Of a stretch of DNA of 64,000 nucleotides, positions 37,356-49,653 are shown one piece after another. Origin of the DNA: Montifringilla adamsi. Lineage: Eukaryota > Chordata > Aves > Passeriformes > Passeridae. Below the pieces are notes generated by a model. The model was not told the origin of the DNA. It was given only the letters and a program-made list of their open reading frames with translations, and searched no databases. Position numbers and translations under genes: made by a program. The stretch spans positions 10,526,099 through 10,590,098 of the forward strand of contig JAGGNK010006448.1 of the NCBI GenBank assembly GCA_017590115.1, in the 5' to 3' direction. Numbering within the stretch: the stretch's first letter is position 1; every line of letters starts with the position of its first letter.

Positions 37356-40300
37356 AATATTTTTTGTGTCTGCAAGGTTTATGTCTACAATGGACAACAA
37401 ACAATTCCAGTGATGGTTTCTTTTAACATATGTCTATGTCTACTCACTGAATGTCAGACTTCTGCAGTCTGGAGGGGGATCTCACCAACTCAGAAATAAT
37501 TTTTTGCAAACTTCATATATTTTACTTGTTGTTTGGATCCTGTGCTATGACATCTGAAACACTAACCTCAGATATCTTTGGAGTTAGTGCCCATGTGGCA
37601 TCAAAATGAAGGAAAACAAGTTTATTCATTTTCATATTTTGCATATTTATAAACCCACCATTTTTCTGTATCAGAAAAAAATGGGTGCAGAGAAAAATGA
37701 GCCTGGCTCCATTGATTTTAAAGAGCCTGATGTGACTGACTCTAGCAGAGATTTTGGCCTGCTGTGTTTAGCTCTGGTTTACACTGAGTCACATAAAGCC
37801 AGGAAGCATGATGTGGCAAGTGCTTAGAAGTGTTTTAAATCTTCTCTTGAGAAGCTTCTGCACGACAGTACTAATTTCAAGTCTGTGAAACTTTACAATC
37901 AAAAGAACTGGCATCAAGCAAAAGCAGCACTGGACCTATGAAATAAGCCTGAAAACTATTTCTAGCAGAGAGTATTGGGACGTAGCTAGTAAAAACTGCC
38001 ACAGGATCTGAAGTTACACTGCTGTGGCCACTGCATAGGTGGAGTGGGACCTCCAAGATACATTTCTGCTGGAATATTATTTCTTGATTTATTTTTCATC
38101 TTCCCCTGCAGCTGGAGACTCTCCCTCAGTTTTAATGGAAATAAAAACACAGCTGGGTAGGAACATGATCTCCTGGAAAACAATGAATTCTTCACACTTC
38201 ATGGAATAACATAAAAAAAGAGAACCCACAGTAGGGTATCAAAGATTACACAGAGGAGTCAGAACTGACAGAAATAAAGTAGGGAGCGCTGGCTGAAAAC
38301 ACAGGCTTGGGGAAACACAGTCTCACAGGAGGTTTTTCTGAGGAATAATGAGGATGGCTCCAAACACAGTTTCCTGGGGAGGGGATGAGGTGAAGTGTAT
38401 AACTGCAAGCACACTGATGTGCAGGCTCGTGTTGTTCTGGTCACCTGCCAAACCAGGACACCCCTGAAGGATGTGATAAGGGATTCAGGAATGGTAGCTG
38501 CTGCTGGCAACCAAATAACTGATCCTCATGGACTTTACTGCAGGTGTTTCCATGTGCATGCATATGAATATTCGTGTTCATGATATACAAATATGCACAC
38601 ACGTGTCTATTGTTTGTGGGACTATCAAAGGTTTAACAGTGTAATTAAATAGGTGGAACTACTGTGACATGAGTGCTTGAAATTAATAGATTTAAGCATA
38701 AGTTTTGAGGACATTATCGATTTGAAATCTCACCTGCATCTCAAAATATTTTTCCTGTTTAAAGGCATATGTTAAGATATGATAACTATAAGGCAATAGA
38801 TCTTGAAATATTTCACCTGTTCTTCTGTTTATTTAGCGTGTGTGACAGCATTTCATGTATAGTGGGTTTCCCCAGCTACCCAGTGTCACCTTCAGTTGTA
38901 GAGATCTTGTTCAAAACAAAGAAGAAAATAATTCTCAAGGAGAAAATTTTTGTTTCTTTCTCTCTTTACTACCTGTCCTTGATCCAGATTTATTTTAAAA
39001 CCTGGATCTAAATGTAAGCATAAAAAAAGCTGAGGAAAATTATATTATTTGCATGCTTCAAAAAATAACATTTCTGTATAAAGTTCTCCTCTAGATCAGG
39101 CCCATTGCCAGGGCAATTAATGGACAGATGCAGTCCTTGGAACTACTTTTAACTCATCTCTTGAAACTGTTTCAATTTTAATTTGGTGATCTTCCTTTAA
39201 TGTTGCTTACTGTACAGTCAGTGCTGGTTAATATAAGTATTCCCTTCTTAGCCAGGAAGTGGTTTCTTATAAGGTATTTAGGGATATCTCAGACCTCATG
39301 TCAGATGTTATGATACCTGAGAATTTATTATTGCCTTCTTAAATGCAGTAGTCCCTTGAATAAAATCGTTGAAGTTAGAAAAAAAAATGTTGTATAATTT
39401 TTCAAATATGTGGCGATATCACAGAAGGAAATAGCACTGTCATTACACATTTAACAATGCAGCTCACATTTCTTCCATTTTTACAGCTGAAAATGAGCCT
39501 TGTTCTATGATTATATCTTCTGATCCTTTTTATGTGACAAAAGGGCGCATTTAAATTTAATCCATCATGATTAACTAAAGCCAAGCCTCAGGAAATGCTT
39601 GTAGTTGCTAGAGGTGACCTTTAGTTTGCACCAGGAAGAAACTGCAGGTTTGGTTCTCCGAGGGTGGATTGCCTTTTGGAAGCAAAGCTGAGTCCATACA
39701 GCTGTGTTTAAATCTGAGTGTGGTAATGGTTCAAAAATGTAGAGGAAAGGAAGCAAGTGATTCTGAGAAGGAAATGGACTGAAGTTTATTTTTTCTTGAA
39801 ACAGTGTGAGATTTGGCTCCGCTCTGTACCTTCACAACAGAACCTTGACTATCCTCTCAGGAATGGTGGTTTTACTGTCAACTTCCCAGACAGTTTTTCA
39901 GCAACATCTCTGGTTAGTTTTTCCTCTTCTTTCTCATTTTTAATGACTCTTTAAAAGAAGACTACTAACATTCCTATCCATGTTTAAAATTCTCAGGTGA
40001 AATAATTAGAAGAAATAATTTATTTTATTTTTCTCATAATTATATCCCTTATATTGAATTTTTTGGCTCAGTTTAGGCAAAGTCTTCCCCAAATTATGGA
40101 ATATTACAGTGTTATTTGTAAATGGAGCAATTGTAGTTTGTAGTTTGTCAACCAATTTGTTGTAAGTGATTTGTTCAATAAGACTGTGGGAGGAATGACT
40201 GTGGAGTAAATGTTCTGCATGGAAGAAAGTAATGGGAACAGACTATGAATTACTTTGTTGTGAACAGAAAAAGCTTCTGTTAATCCCTTCAGAAAAAAAA

Positions 40301-42939
40301 AAAAAAAAAAAAGGAAAAAAAAAAAAAAAGAAGCAGTCTGTCTACTTTCTATATGGTTTATTTCCTTTTTATTTTGAGATGCAGTTCACATCTCAGAGAC
40401 CATTTGCCCTCTTGGCATTAGTTAATGTTTCTATTTTATCTCTGTATTTAAATAATTGACAAATCTCCAGAGATCAGGGTAGTTAGGAAGTTGAACTGCT
40501 GCTTCAACCTGGCTTCAAAATAATAATAGTAGAAAAATGCAGTATTTCATTACATCACAGTCAAACTACTGTCAGTCAGACAAAATATGAATTTTGAGTT
40601 CCAGGTTTAGTTTACATAAAAAAAGAGAGGTAGAAAGCAGGAAATAATTTTTTAATTATATTTTTATTTAAATGGCACATCTTAAAAGGCTGTTTGCTTC
40701 AGCAGATTCAAAATATAATTTATACATATGTTTGCTTTATAGCATTAGGCTGACCACAGCAATAACAGCCAGCAGCTCAAGTAAAATGTGTTGTCAAGCA
40801 AATAGGGAAAGAGGGAATTAAAGGGAACACCTGTGTCTTGTTGTTAGCAATCATATCCATGCTGAACTTGTAATATCCTAAATAATACAAATCTAGCTAG
40901 AAGTAACAAAGCAGATGGAAACATCTGTATATTGTATGCGATGACAGTTATTGGTAGAATATCTGGCCCTGGTTTTCCTCTCAGTAAACATTATTTGCAT
41001 AGTAGTTTCCATCCTTTGCATCCTTAGCTTGTGAAAAAAAAAAAAAAAAAATTGATGTCTGATGAAGACAGAATAGTTTCCATTAGAACATTAGTACAAG
41101 GAGACAGTCTGGCCCTGATACAAATACACAGGTACAGATGTAAGTCATGTACGTCTAGCACGGATCTACAGTGAACATTCTAATGGGCATATGTGGAAAA
41201 TATTTGAACTTTCTTCAGTGTACCACCTTCTCACTAAGGGAAAAACTTATGAAAAAGTGTTGCAATGCCAGGGATTGCTGAGATGTCAAGCAGCACATCA
41301 AATGCAGCCCGGCTGCCACATCCCCATAAGTGAAAGTCAAAGGAATTTAGTTCTCCCTAACATCAAGTGTATTTGTCTGCAGCCTCCATCAACTGCAATA
41401 TTGACAAGGCTCCTCTGGCTGCTGCAGGAGCTTGGACAGACTTCCCTTACAGACACATAGGTGGTAAGGCATTCAAAGGTGAATGTCTGAGCCCCCAAGC
41501 TGAATCTTCCTTTTGTAGTTCCTTTACACACAGATTCAGTTCCTAATATGACAGCGTTTGCGGTATAATACCACCATAACTCTGTCTTAACTTTTAAGAG
41601 AACTCAGATGTCACCTGACTATGGTTGGAAAAGATTTCTCTTCTGCTAGTCATTTTTGTACCTACACATTTTTTTACATTCTTTTTTTATCTTCCCCAGC
41701 CAAGCTTTCCTTGGAGAATGGAAAGAAACCCAAAAGCAACAGTAAAACTAGATGATATGCAAAGGGAAAAGCATAAAGGACTTTTAAATTAAATTTATGA
41801 CTCTTTGTAAAATGAATTTGAGTAAAAATTCTGCAAAGGAGAATTCTTTAAAAGTCTCCTCTCTTTATAAAATACTGAAAGAAATCCAGTGCAATTAACC
41901 TCTTAGACTCAGATTTTCTTTTTCATCCTTCTAAGATGCATCATAAATATGAATTCTTTTTTTTCAGTTGGAAAGTGTTCTGCCAGCAGGCTGTGGTGGT
42001 TGGACACTGGGTGCATTGGGCCTGCATATCTCTAAGGTGCTACAATGGTAGATGCTACACCAACTTTGAGATAGATGAAGTTAACAATATGTGGAATTAC
42101 GATAAAATACTTTTCTGCAAGTGCTTGATGACAGGTATTGTGCTTTTTGGGACGTGAAACTTTTCCAAGATTATGTATTTGGAGTGTGACTCAGTACTGA
42201 CTTCTTGCCTATATGAACAAATGAAGCTTTTAAATTGCTCTTCTCCTTCACTCTCGGTGGTTTACACCTTATACTTCCAAAGAAAATGTTGCCTAATCCA
42301 GCTATCCAATTGTGAAACTTCTGACAAAATAGTTTCTTCCTCAGATCATCCATTCAATACATTATTGCTTCAGCTTTCTGAATTAATTAATTTTCAGAAT
42401 TAATTTCTGTAGATTTTTGAGTAAGTGTAATGTTTTCAGAACTTGCTGCTGTTCCTGTTGATACCATATTCTTTTTAAATTGTCCCAGTGTAGTTTTCTC
42501 AATGACTTCTTACAGATGAACTACAAAAATTCTCTTTCACTTAATTTGATGCTTCCACTTGCTAGCTGGGGATATCTTTGGATGAGCACTCTCACTGCTA
42601 AGAGATTCTTGTGATGCAAGAGGAACAATCATTGAAATTGCAGAAACAGTAATTTATTTTTCTGTAGCTTTTCTCTTAATTCTGCTCAGTTTATTAGTAA
42701 GAAAGTCACGCACTCTTCTATTCTTCATCCAGCTATTGAGTATGTAATATAATAAAAAAGGAAATATTCTAATAATGAAATTACATTTCTTAATGCATTA
42801 TTCACCATTCTCCAGAGTTTTAATGCTATTTTGTATTGCTAAACACTTACTATATTCATTATTTAACATGCAACCAAAATGCAGATAAACCAGGTTATTT
42901 GGGTGGTCAATCAGAAGCCAGAGAATATGAATCAGTCAA
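37356..42939 (+). other. GPC6: Intron with A-tracts
   Basis: No supported exon was found. A-rich tracts lie at 40293-40329 (A20 GG A15) and around 41034-41052. Neither is preceded by a nearby AATAAA. Confidence 0.65.
40293..40329 (+). repeat. Interrupted poly-A tract
   Basis: Twenty A, GG and fifteen A. No polyadenylation signal or recognisable retroposed sequence precedes it, so it is listed as simple repeat. Confidence 0.9.
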
Positions 42940-44290
42940 GGAATGCCAAGGCCCCAGTGCAGAGCAGAGCAGGACAATCCCCTCCCTTGCCCAGCTGGTG
43001 ATGCCGTCCCTTATGACCCCCAGGACACTTTTGTCCCTCCTGGCTGCCAGGGCACTGCTGACTCACATTTGTTGTGCCATCAACCAGGACCCTCAGGTCC
43101 CTTTGCACAGTGCTGCTCTCCAGCCTCTGGTTCCCTGGTCTATACACACAACCAGAGTTGCCCCAGCCCAGGTGCAGAACCCAGCTCTTGCCCATGCTAA
43201 GTTTCATGCAGCTGGTGACTGCCCAGCTCTCTTATTTGTTGAGGTCTCTCTGCAGGGCCTCTCTGCCCTTGGAGGAGTTGACAGCTCCTCCTGGTAGTAT
43301 TGTCAGAAAACTTGCTTAGTATCCCTTCGAGTCCTGCACCCAGGTCATTACTCAATATTTTGAAGAGAACAAGGTCTAAGATGGAGGCCCAAGGAGCCCC
43401 ACTGGTGACAGACCAGTGACAGGTCACCTGTCTGATGTCACCCCATTCACTGTAACCCTTTGTACCTGACCCATGAGCCAGCTGCTCACCCGTATGTTTA
43501 TCCAGCTGTGGGCTGAAAAACTGTACAGAAGGATCCTATGAGACACAATATCAAAAGCCTTGCTGAAGCTGAATCCAAAAAGATTCTATTTACTGCTTCC
43601 CTTGATCAGTTAAGTGGGTTATCCTCTCATAGAAGGAAGTCAGGTTCAATAAGCAGGAAGCCACGCCAGGTGTGACTGATGACTGCATTAGCCTCCAAGT
43701 GTTTTTCAACACCTCCCAGAATATTTTTTTCTATGATTTTACAGGGCACTGAAGTGAGACTCAGGGATCTGTAGTTTCCAGGGTCCTCCTTCTTACCCTT
43801 CTTGAAAATCGGGACAATATTCACCAGCTTCCAGTCAGCTGGGACTTCTATGTATTCCAAAGACTGCTCAAAAATCATCAACAAAGGCTTTGCAGCATCA
43901 GCCAGCTCTTCTAAGGTTCTCCAGTGAATCCCATCAGACCCCATAGATTTCTAGGGATCCAGCTGGAGCGGTAAATCTCACGTTAGTTCAGGAACAGCTG
44001 AGAGTTTATCTTTCTTACAGTCATGGTCATGCATCTCAGAGTGCTGAGACCTGCCTCTGTCACCAGTGTTGAAGATGGAGGTGAAGAATGCACTAAACAC
44101 CTCTTCCTTGTCTCTGTCCCTGTTTGCAAGGACAGCTCATCCTGTATTGGCCTGATGTTATTTCCACACTGCCTTTCAACATTAAATTATTTGAAAAAAA
44201 TATTTGTTGATATTTTTGTTCCTATAGTGCTCTGAATTATATCTTATTCCTCTGTGTGCCCTTTTCTGATCTTGGTGTGTTTTCTAAAAA
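42940..44290 (-). mobile_element. Longest CR1 fragment in the window (reverse-transcriptase region), antisense
   Basis: About 1.35 kb of reversed CR1 second ORF. Minus-strand frames give recognisable LINE RT blocks in order. MGSDGIHWRTLEELADAAKP begins at 43944, FKKGKKEDPGNYRSLSLTSV follows, then VTSGAPWASILDLVLF near 43409. FSDN at 43310-43299 sits where the catalytic FADD is expected, and LESSTVQRDLRVLVD and QQCPGSQEG lie near 43000-43130. Frame changes, stops and the altered catalytic box show it is inactive. Both the upstream endonuclease part and the 3' UTR are missing. Plus-strand open frames across it are shadows. Confidence 0.93.
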
Positions 44291-44670
44291 TCGAGTTTGT
44301 TGACCTATGTGTTAGAACGTTAGCTTTCACCTGAAAGTTTTTTTTATCTTTTGTAATTAATGGGGGAAGATATTTTTTTAACCTTTGTAATTAAGGGAAC
44401 CACACACTGTGGCTGCTGTAAGACCCAGAGATTCCAAAACTCAAAGAGGAAGACCCCAAAGCCCTCAGCATTTTACCCAAAGGTAAAACATAAAAAGCTG
44501 TTGAATAACAATGAGCCTGATTTTGGAGAAACTGACCCACAGTTGCTGAAGGCTCCCAGCCTCCAAGGCATCAGTGGGAGCACCTGCAGTGGAGGCCCTG
44601 CTGTGCCATTAGCCTACTGCCACTTTTTTCCCTGTGTGGTGGTACCAGCAGAACCTGCAAATGCTCCACT

Positions 44671-44718
44671 GGGATTCCTTTTAGGTAAGTGTCAATGTAT
44701 TTCATTTTGCAGGTGAGC
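44671..44718 (+). other. Two adjacent AG|GT splice-like motifs (candidate recursive sites)
   Basis: TTCCTTTTAG|gtaagt places AG at 44683-44684. TTTCATTTTGCAG|gtgagc places AG at 44711-44712. Each joins a pyrimidine tract and AG directly to a good donor, the vertebrate ratchet-site pattern. Used as an acceptor-donor pair, they would define a 28-nt exon. Confidence 0.35.
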
Positions 44719-47472
44719 TCCAGAGAAAATTATATTAACAAGGACTCCCAAAATGAGTATTTGGGAAGGACAGCATTAGAGCATAAAGATGGATATTGCA
44801 ATGGATATGCTAATACCTAATTAGATAGCCTACTTATAGACATCTCTATAGCACTCATTACCAGAGCAGCTGTGATATGATTATATCAGCAATCTGAACT
44901 TTATCAAATCATTAACTTATGGTATTAGTAATTTCAGAAGAGAACCACAAAATAAATGGCATTGCTGGCATTGCTGTTATTGTAATACATGACATAGGAC
45001 AGTTGCAGCTGATAATTAACCATGTGATCAATCCTTATTAAGACTAACACCTGTATGATCATCAGCCATGGAGTATTGTAGTTTTAAATAACTCAACATT
45101 TAGAACTTCATAATCTGTCTGAAATATAATCTCTTGGGAAGAAACTTCATAACTGTGAATAACATTCTTTGGGAGGCAAAGTGCACTGCATGGGGTGCAC
45201 CATGTACCTTGTGATATAGTTGCAGGTGGTACATGAAATAACAGGGCCCCTGTTTGGCAATGTCACCTGGAATAGGTGCCAGAAAAAATGTGTGTTTAGC
45301 AGTCTGTGAAAGAACTCACACAAACCTGGTGGGACTCATGTGTTCCAGAAAACATCTAAAATGTGTCTGACATCGCTATAATTTAGGAAATCTGGAAGGA
45401 TGTGGGCTGAAAGCATACTTCTTTTCACTTTCTGTCAGCTGCAGTGAAGTTGTGCTTTGCTGTGATGATGGATAGTGCACTGGACTGGCACTTTAGAAAT
45501 TCTCTTTAGTACCTACTGGCATCAGGTCTGGAGGGCAGCACCCAGGTAGGGCTGCAATCTGGTGTTTGTTTCTCCAAATCCATCGTGTTGCTATTCAAGA
45601 ACATTTTTTTCTCCTGGAACTGAATAGCATCATTTAAGGTTACAGATTGATTCAGCTTTAGGCTAACATTCCCTGAGTGAAAAGTACCACTTCTGAAAGA
45701 GTGTTAGACTCACAGCAGTAGAAGATGAAACCATTTGCTTATCCACAAAAGTTTCTGTAGAATCAGTGTTACGACATTTGCTAACACATGTATCTAGCCA
45801 TGGTTTGATGTTTCTTTTTTACACTTGGAAAACACAATGTCTAAAGTGCAGCTTAATGACCTATGACTTGCTGGTCATTCAACTTCAGGTCTACAGCAAT
45901 CTGCACCTGTATTTTTTTCTTTTGAGCGAAACAAAAGAAGCTGATTTATTGAACTGAGACAATCAAATAATTTTATATCTGTTCCTAAGCATCCCTTGCT
46001 CTCAAATATCATGAGAGAACTAACTTGTGAAGGGTAAGTTGTCACATTATTTACTGCCTTACTTCAGCAGATTCAATATTTTTCATGTTGTCCTCTTTGT
46101 AGCCTTTCTAAAGGAAGACTCTGAAAAGGACAGCATGATTGTTAGCATATTCACAATCTACGTCCTCATTCAGCTCTTCTTCATTTCATCTTTAATATCT
46201 ATTCTTTTAATCCAGAAAAAGACTTTCTTTCCTGTCTGCACTCCCTGAAAGATATTAATTCAAAATCACATCAAGGCAAAAGCCCAGGTCACTCAACAGG
46301 AATAAAGATATGAATTTCCACTAATCACATTCTCCCTTCCCAGCACTGTGGTTCCCCAGTGAAATGGAAAGAACCAGACATCCCACTGGGTCTTTTACAA
46401 AACTGTGCTAACATTACATAATCCCAAAGGCACAGGAAAATGTGTTAAAACTTTAAGATAAAGCCAATGTTTTATCTGTTCATGAGAAACCTATATGTGC
46501 CTGTGACACTCAGGCTTTTCTCACATGCTTGAAAATCCTTCTGTCCTTGGAATTTAGCAGAAAATTTCTGACCATCATTTTGACCCTCAGTGTCCAACTG
46601 AAAAGATTACTTTCTTACACATCTGAGGCTGGCAGAGCTTGTTTTTTTGGTTGACTTTGCAAAAGTGCTGTCATTTGTAAATTTCCTATCTCGTGCAACA
46701 AATGGGGGTCTTGCAATTCTGTTGTTTTCAGTGAGTATTTTGTGAAGGTTCGTCAGTTTAAGTGAACCAAAGGCAGTCGCTGCTCAGTGGATGTTGTGGT
46801 GCTTGCAATGATGCTGGCAGGTTTTTGTGACTGGGTGACATAAACATTCATATTAAAGGAACTCTTAATGGACCTGAGCCAATAAAATGTTAATAGGAGT
46901 CTAATAGCAAGAGCCAACATTGTCTTAGTGATTTCAATAAGATAATACAACAATTAATTGTTTTATGAACACAGACTAGAGTAGATTGCTGCATATAGAT
47001 TGGACTGAAATGCATTCTCCATAGTTAATGTTTTTACTTTTTTTAATTAACCAAAATTTTTATGTACATTTTTTGGGAGTGGAGAACATTTCTAGATGCT
47101 TATGCAAACATTTTGTTTTGCCTAATATATTTTCTAAGAAAGGAAGATCAAAACTACCACATCCCAAATTAAATTTGCAGTTACTATTAAAAAAATGCAA
47201 AAGGGTAATTTTTGTGCATTTACCACTCAACTAAAAGCTAATCCCTCCTCTGCCCTATGAACACCTATTATCTTTTCATGTGGAGTAGGTGATGAAAACT
47301 ATGACGTTTGAGGGAAACTACTTTAAAAAAGAAGGAGGATGGTAGGTTGCCTGAATACCAGATTCTTAGTTCCATTCAGATGCCACAAAGAGAGAGAATA
47401 TTTATGCTCAGGCAAAATATCTCTCAGTTTACACTCTTGAAACTAAGACTGGGTTCCTCTTCACATTTCGTT

Positions 47473-47607
47473 AAAAAACAAAAACAAAAACAAAAACAAA
47501 ACAAACAAACAAAAAATATGAGAAAAGAAAAAGAAAAGAAAAGAAAAGAAAAGAAAAGAAAAGAAAAGAAAAGAAAAGAAAAGAAAGAAAAGAAAAGAAA
47601 AGAAAAG
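47473..47607 (+). repeat. A-rich microsatellite: (AAAAAC)n/(AAAC)n followed by (AAAAG)n
   Basis: AAAAAC/AAAAC/AAAC units run from 47473 to about 47517. AAAAG units run from 47521 to 47607 with one AAAG variant. Lysine-rich or phenylalanine-rich open frames here are artefacts. The pentanucleotide array is long enough to be polymorphic. Confidence 0.95.
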
Positions 47608-49592
47608 GACACCCATTAGCATCACTAGGGACAGAGTATTTTGGTTTTGCAATGAAGTCTGACTCCAAGAAGGCTCTTTCCAGGGAGTACTTTGTGCATA
47701 CAGTTATTCCCATTAGCAGAATTAAACAAGATCCTTAAGATCACTGATTTAATACTGCGCTGAATAGTTTATTACTCTGAGTCAAAATTGAGAATGTTTG
47801 AGAAACTCTTAAACAGGATATGGGAAAGAAAGTCTTAAAGTTACCGTACATCCCATGAATGTTCTTCTAAAGATGGCTCCAGCGTCACTAAGGGACCCTG
47901 TAGAAAAAGTAAACATCCTAGTTGTGTTTGAGTACTGGTGTGAGGAGTGTGCATGGACTCTCAGAACCCTTCACACTGATCAGCTTCAAATTCTCTCTAC
48001 TTTACAGTTATAATAGGAAATAAGTTCATGTAATCCACAGTAACTGATTGGGCTGTTTCATAGTCTTTACTTCAAAGAGGAAAAATGAATAATCTTGGAG
48101 TGAAAATGACAGTTGAGGGTGTGAGTTCTTTAAAGATGTCCAGACCCAAGAAATGCTGTGCACCATTACTTTGCAGTAGGCTTTGTGGGTTTTTTCTCTT
48201 CTAGCATTTGTATTTCTCTTGCTAGTCTGCCATCCATCCCAGGTGCCACTGCAGAAATAAGCAGTTTGTGAGTGAGGAAAAAAGAGAAGTTATCATCAGG
48301 GAGATGGGACAGAAATCCAAAAATGTGGAATGGAATAAATGGCAAAATCTTCTCTTTGTTTACAAGCCAAATTCTAACTTAGGAAATCAACTGCAGCTTG
48401 AAAAGATTCCTGCCAGAAGTTTTCTGCAATCAAATCAAAATTCAAACCTTGTCTTGGAGACCCTGTGATTTTATTGCCACTCATGTGCATCTCAAGTAAG
48501 CCACCAGTGTCTAAACATTTCATACACCAGGCAATTTGTCAGCTTCTGAAGATGACGCTATAATTCCAATAGCATATTTTTGTACTGAGTAATGTTTTCT
48601 GCACCTCATTGTGCACCATGTGTTCTGCATACAAGTAAGCTCTAACATTAAGTGCTTCAGTGAAGTGCTTTTCACTTTATTTGTAAATAACTTGAGAACA
48701 ATAGGGACAGATGGGGGTGAGTAAAGGAAGGAGCTTCTGTTTCCAGTAAGTAACATATGAAAAATGCCAGCATCTCCTGACTTTCTGCAGACAAACAAAT
48801 TTCCTTTCATGTTCTCTGAATACCAACTTTGAGCAATACTGGTACTGGAACAGGCAAGGCAGACCAGAAGACCCCACATAGTAGATAGGAGGGGACAGCC
48901 CCTCAAAACCATGAAAAATGGTTTTCCATATGGAGGAGGAATAGATGCACATTGAACATCATAGAAGTGCTATGTGTTTGTTCCTTTAACTGATTCTCAA
49001 GTTTTCAGTCAGTTGAAATATGGCCTTAAGACAGCTCAACATTCATGTGAATGGAACATCGTTAAAGCACATTTTGTAGTATGTTGCAGATATCTTTGGT
49101 TTTGTGGGGGGTTATATTGCTCAAATTAGGAACCAAGCTTTAGAAATACAAGGGGAGTTGCATTAACATGTCTAGTTTTGTAATGAGTTTCTCCAATATC
49201 CCTTTCAAAGGATGTAATAAATCTGAGTTACCTCTTTTAAAGCATTACAATGAAATTATTTAGCCTCACAACTGACCCACAAGATGTATCTTTGCATTTT
49301 ATCATGTTTCCAGAAACTTACCCTTCCACCTTACTGTGAGGCAGTTGTAGGACATGGGCACATCTTCTTCCTTCCTTTAAGAAAAGTAGAATTCACAATT
49401 GTTTCAAGTCACAGCAGTAAATCAACAAATTATTCTTTCATCTGTGGGAATGTTTTCTTGCAAGACTGAAATAAAGGAAAGTGTGTAGTCTGAAGTTTAC
49501 AAAACTTCTTATTGTAAGTGAATCTATTCAGATTATCCTAAGCAAAATTGTTTTTCTATGTTCTAATATCAGAAACAATCAGGTTGCTAGGA

Positions 49593-49593
<1 letters not shown>

Positions 49594-49645
<52 letters not shown>

Positions 49646-49653
49646 TATATATA
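49594..49653 (+). repeat. Compound (CA)n-(TA)n dinucleotide microsatellite
   Basis: Alternating CA from 49594 to 49630 (about 18 units) passes into AT repeats with one AGAT interruption, to 49653. Long CA and TA runs can adopt Z-DNA or unwound structures. It is likely variable in length. Confidence 0.95.

Noticed and set aside
42836..43297. 153-codon plus-strand open frame
   Set aside because: It lies on the opposite strand of the CR1 reverse-transcriptase fragment. The minus strand carries the recognisable LINE motifs, so this frame is a shadow.
47308..47713. Lysine-rich (plus) and phenylalanine-rich (minus) open frames
   Set aside because: They are translations of the AAAAG/AAAAC microsatellite.
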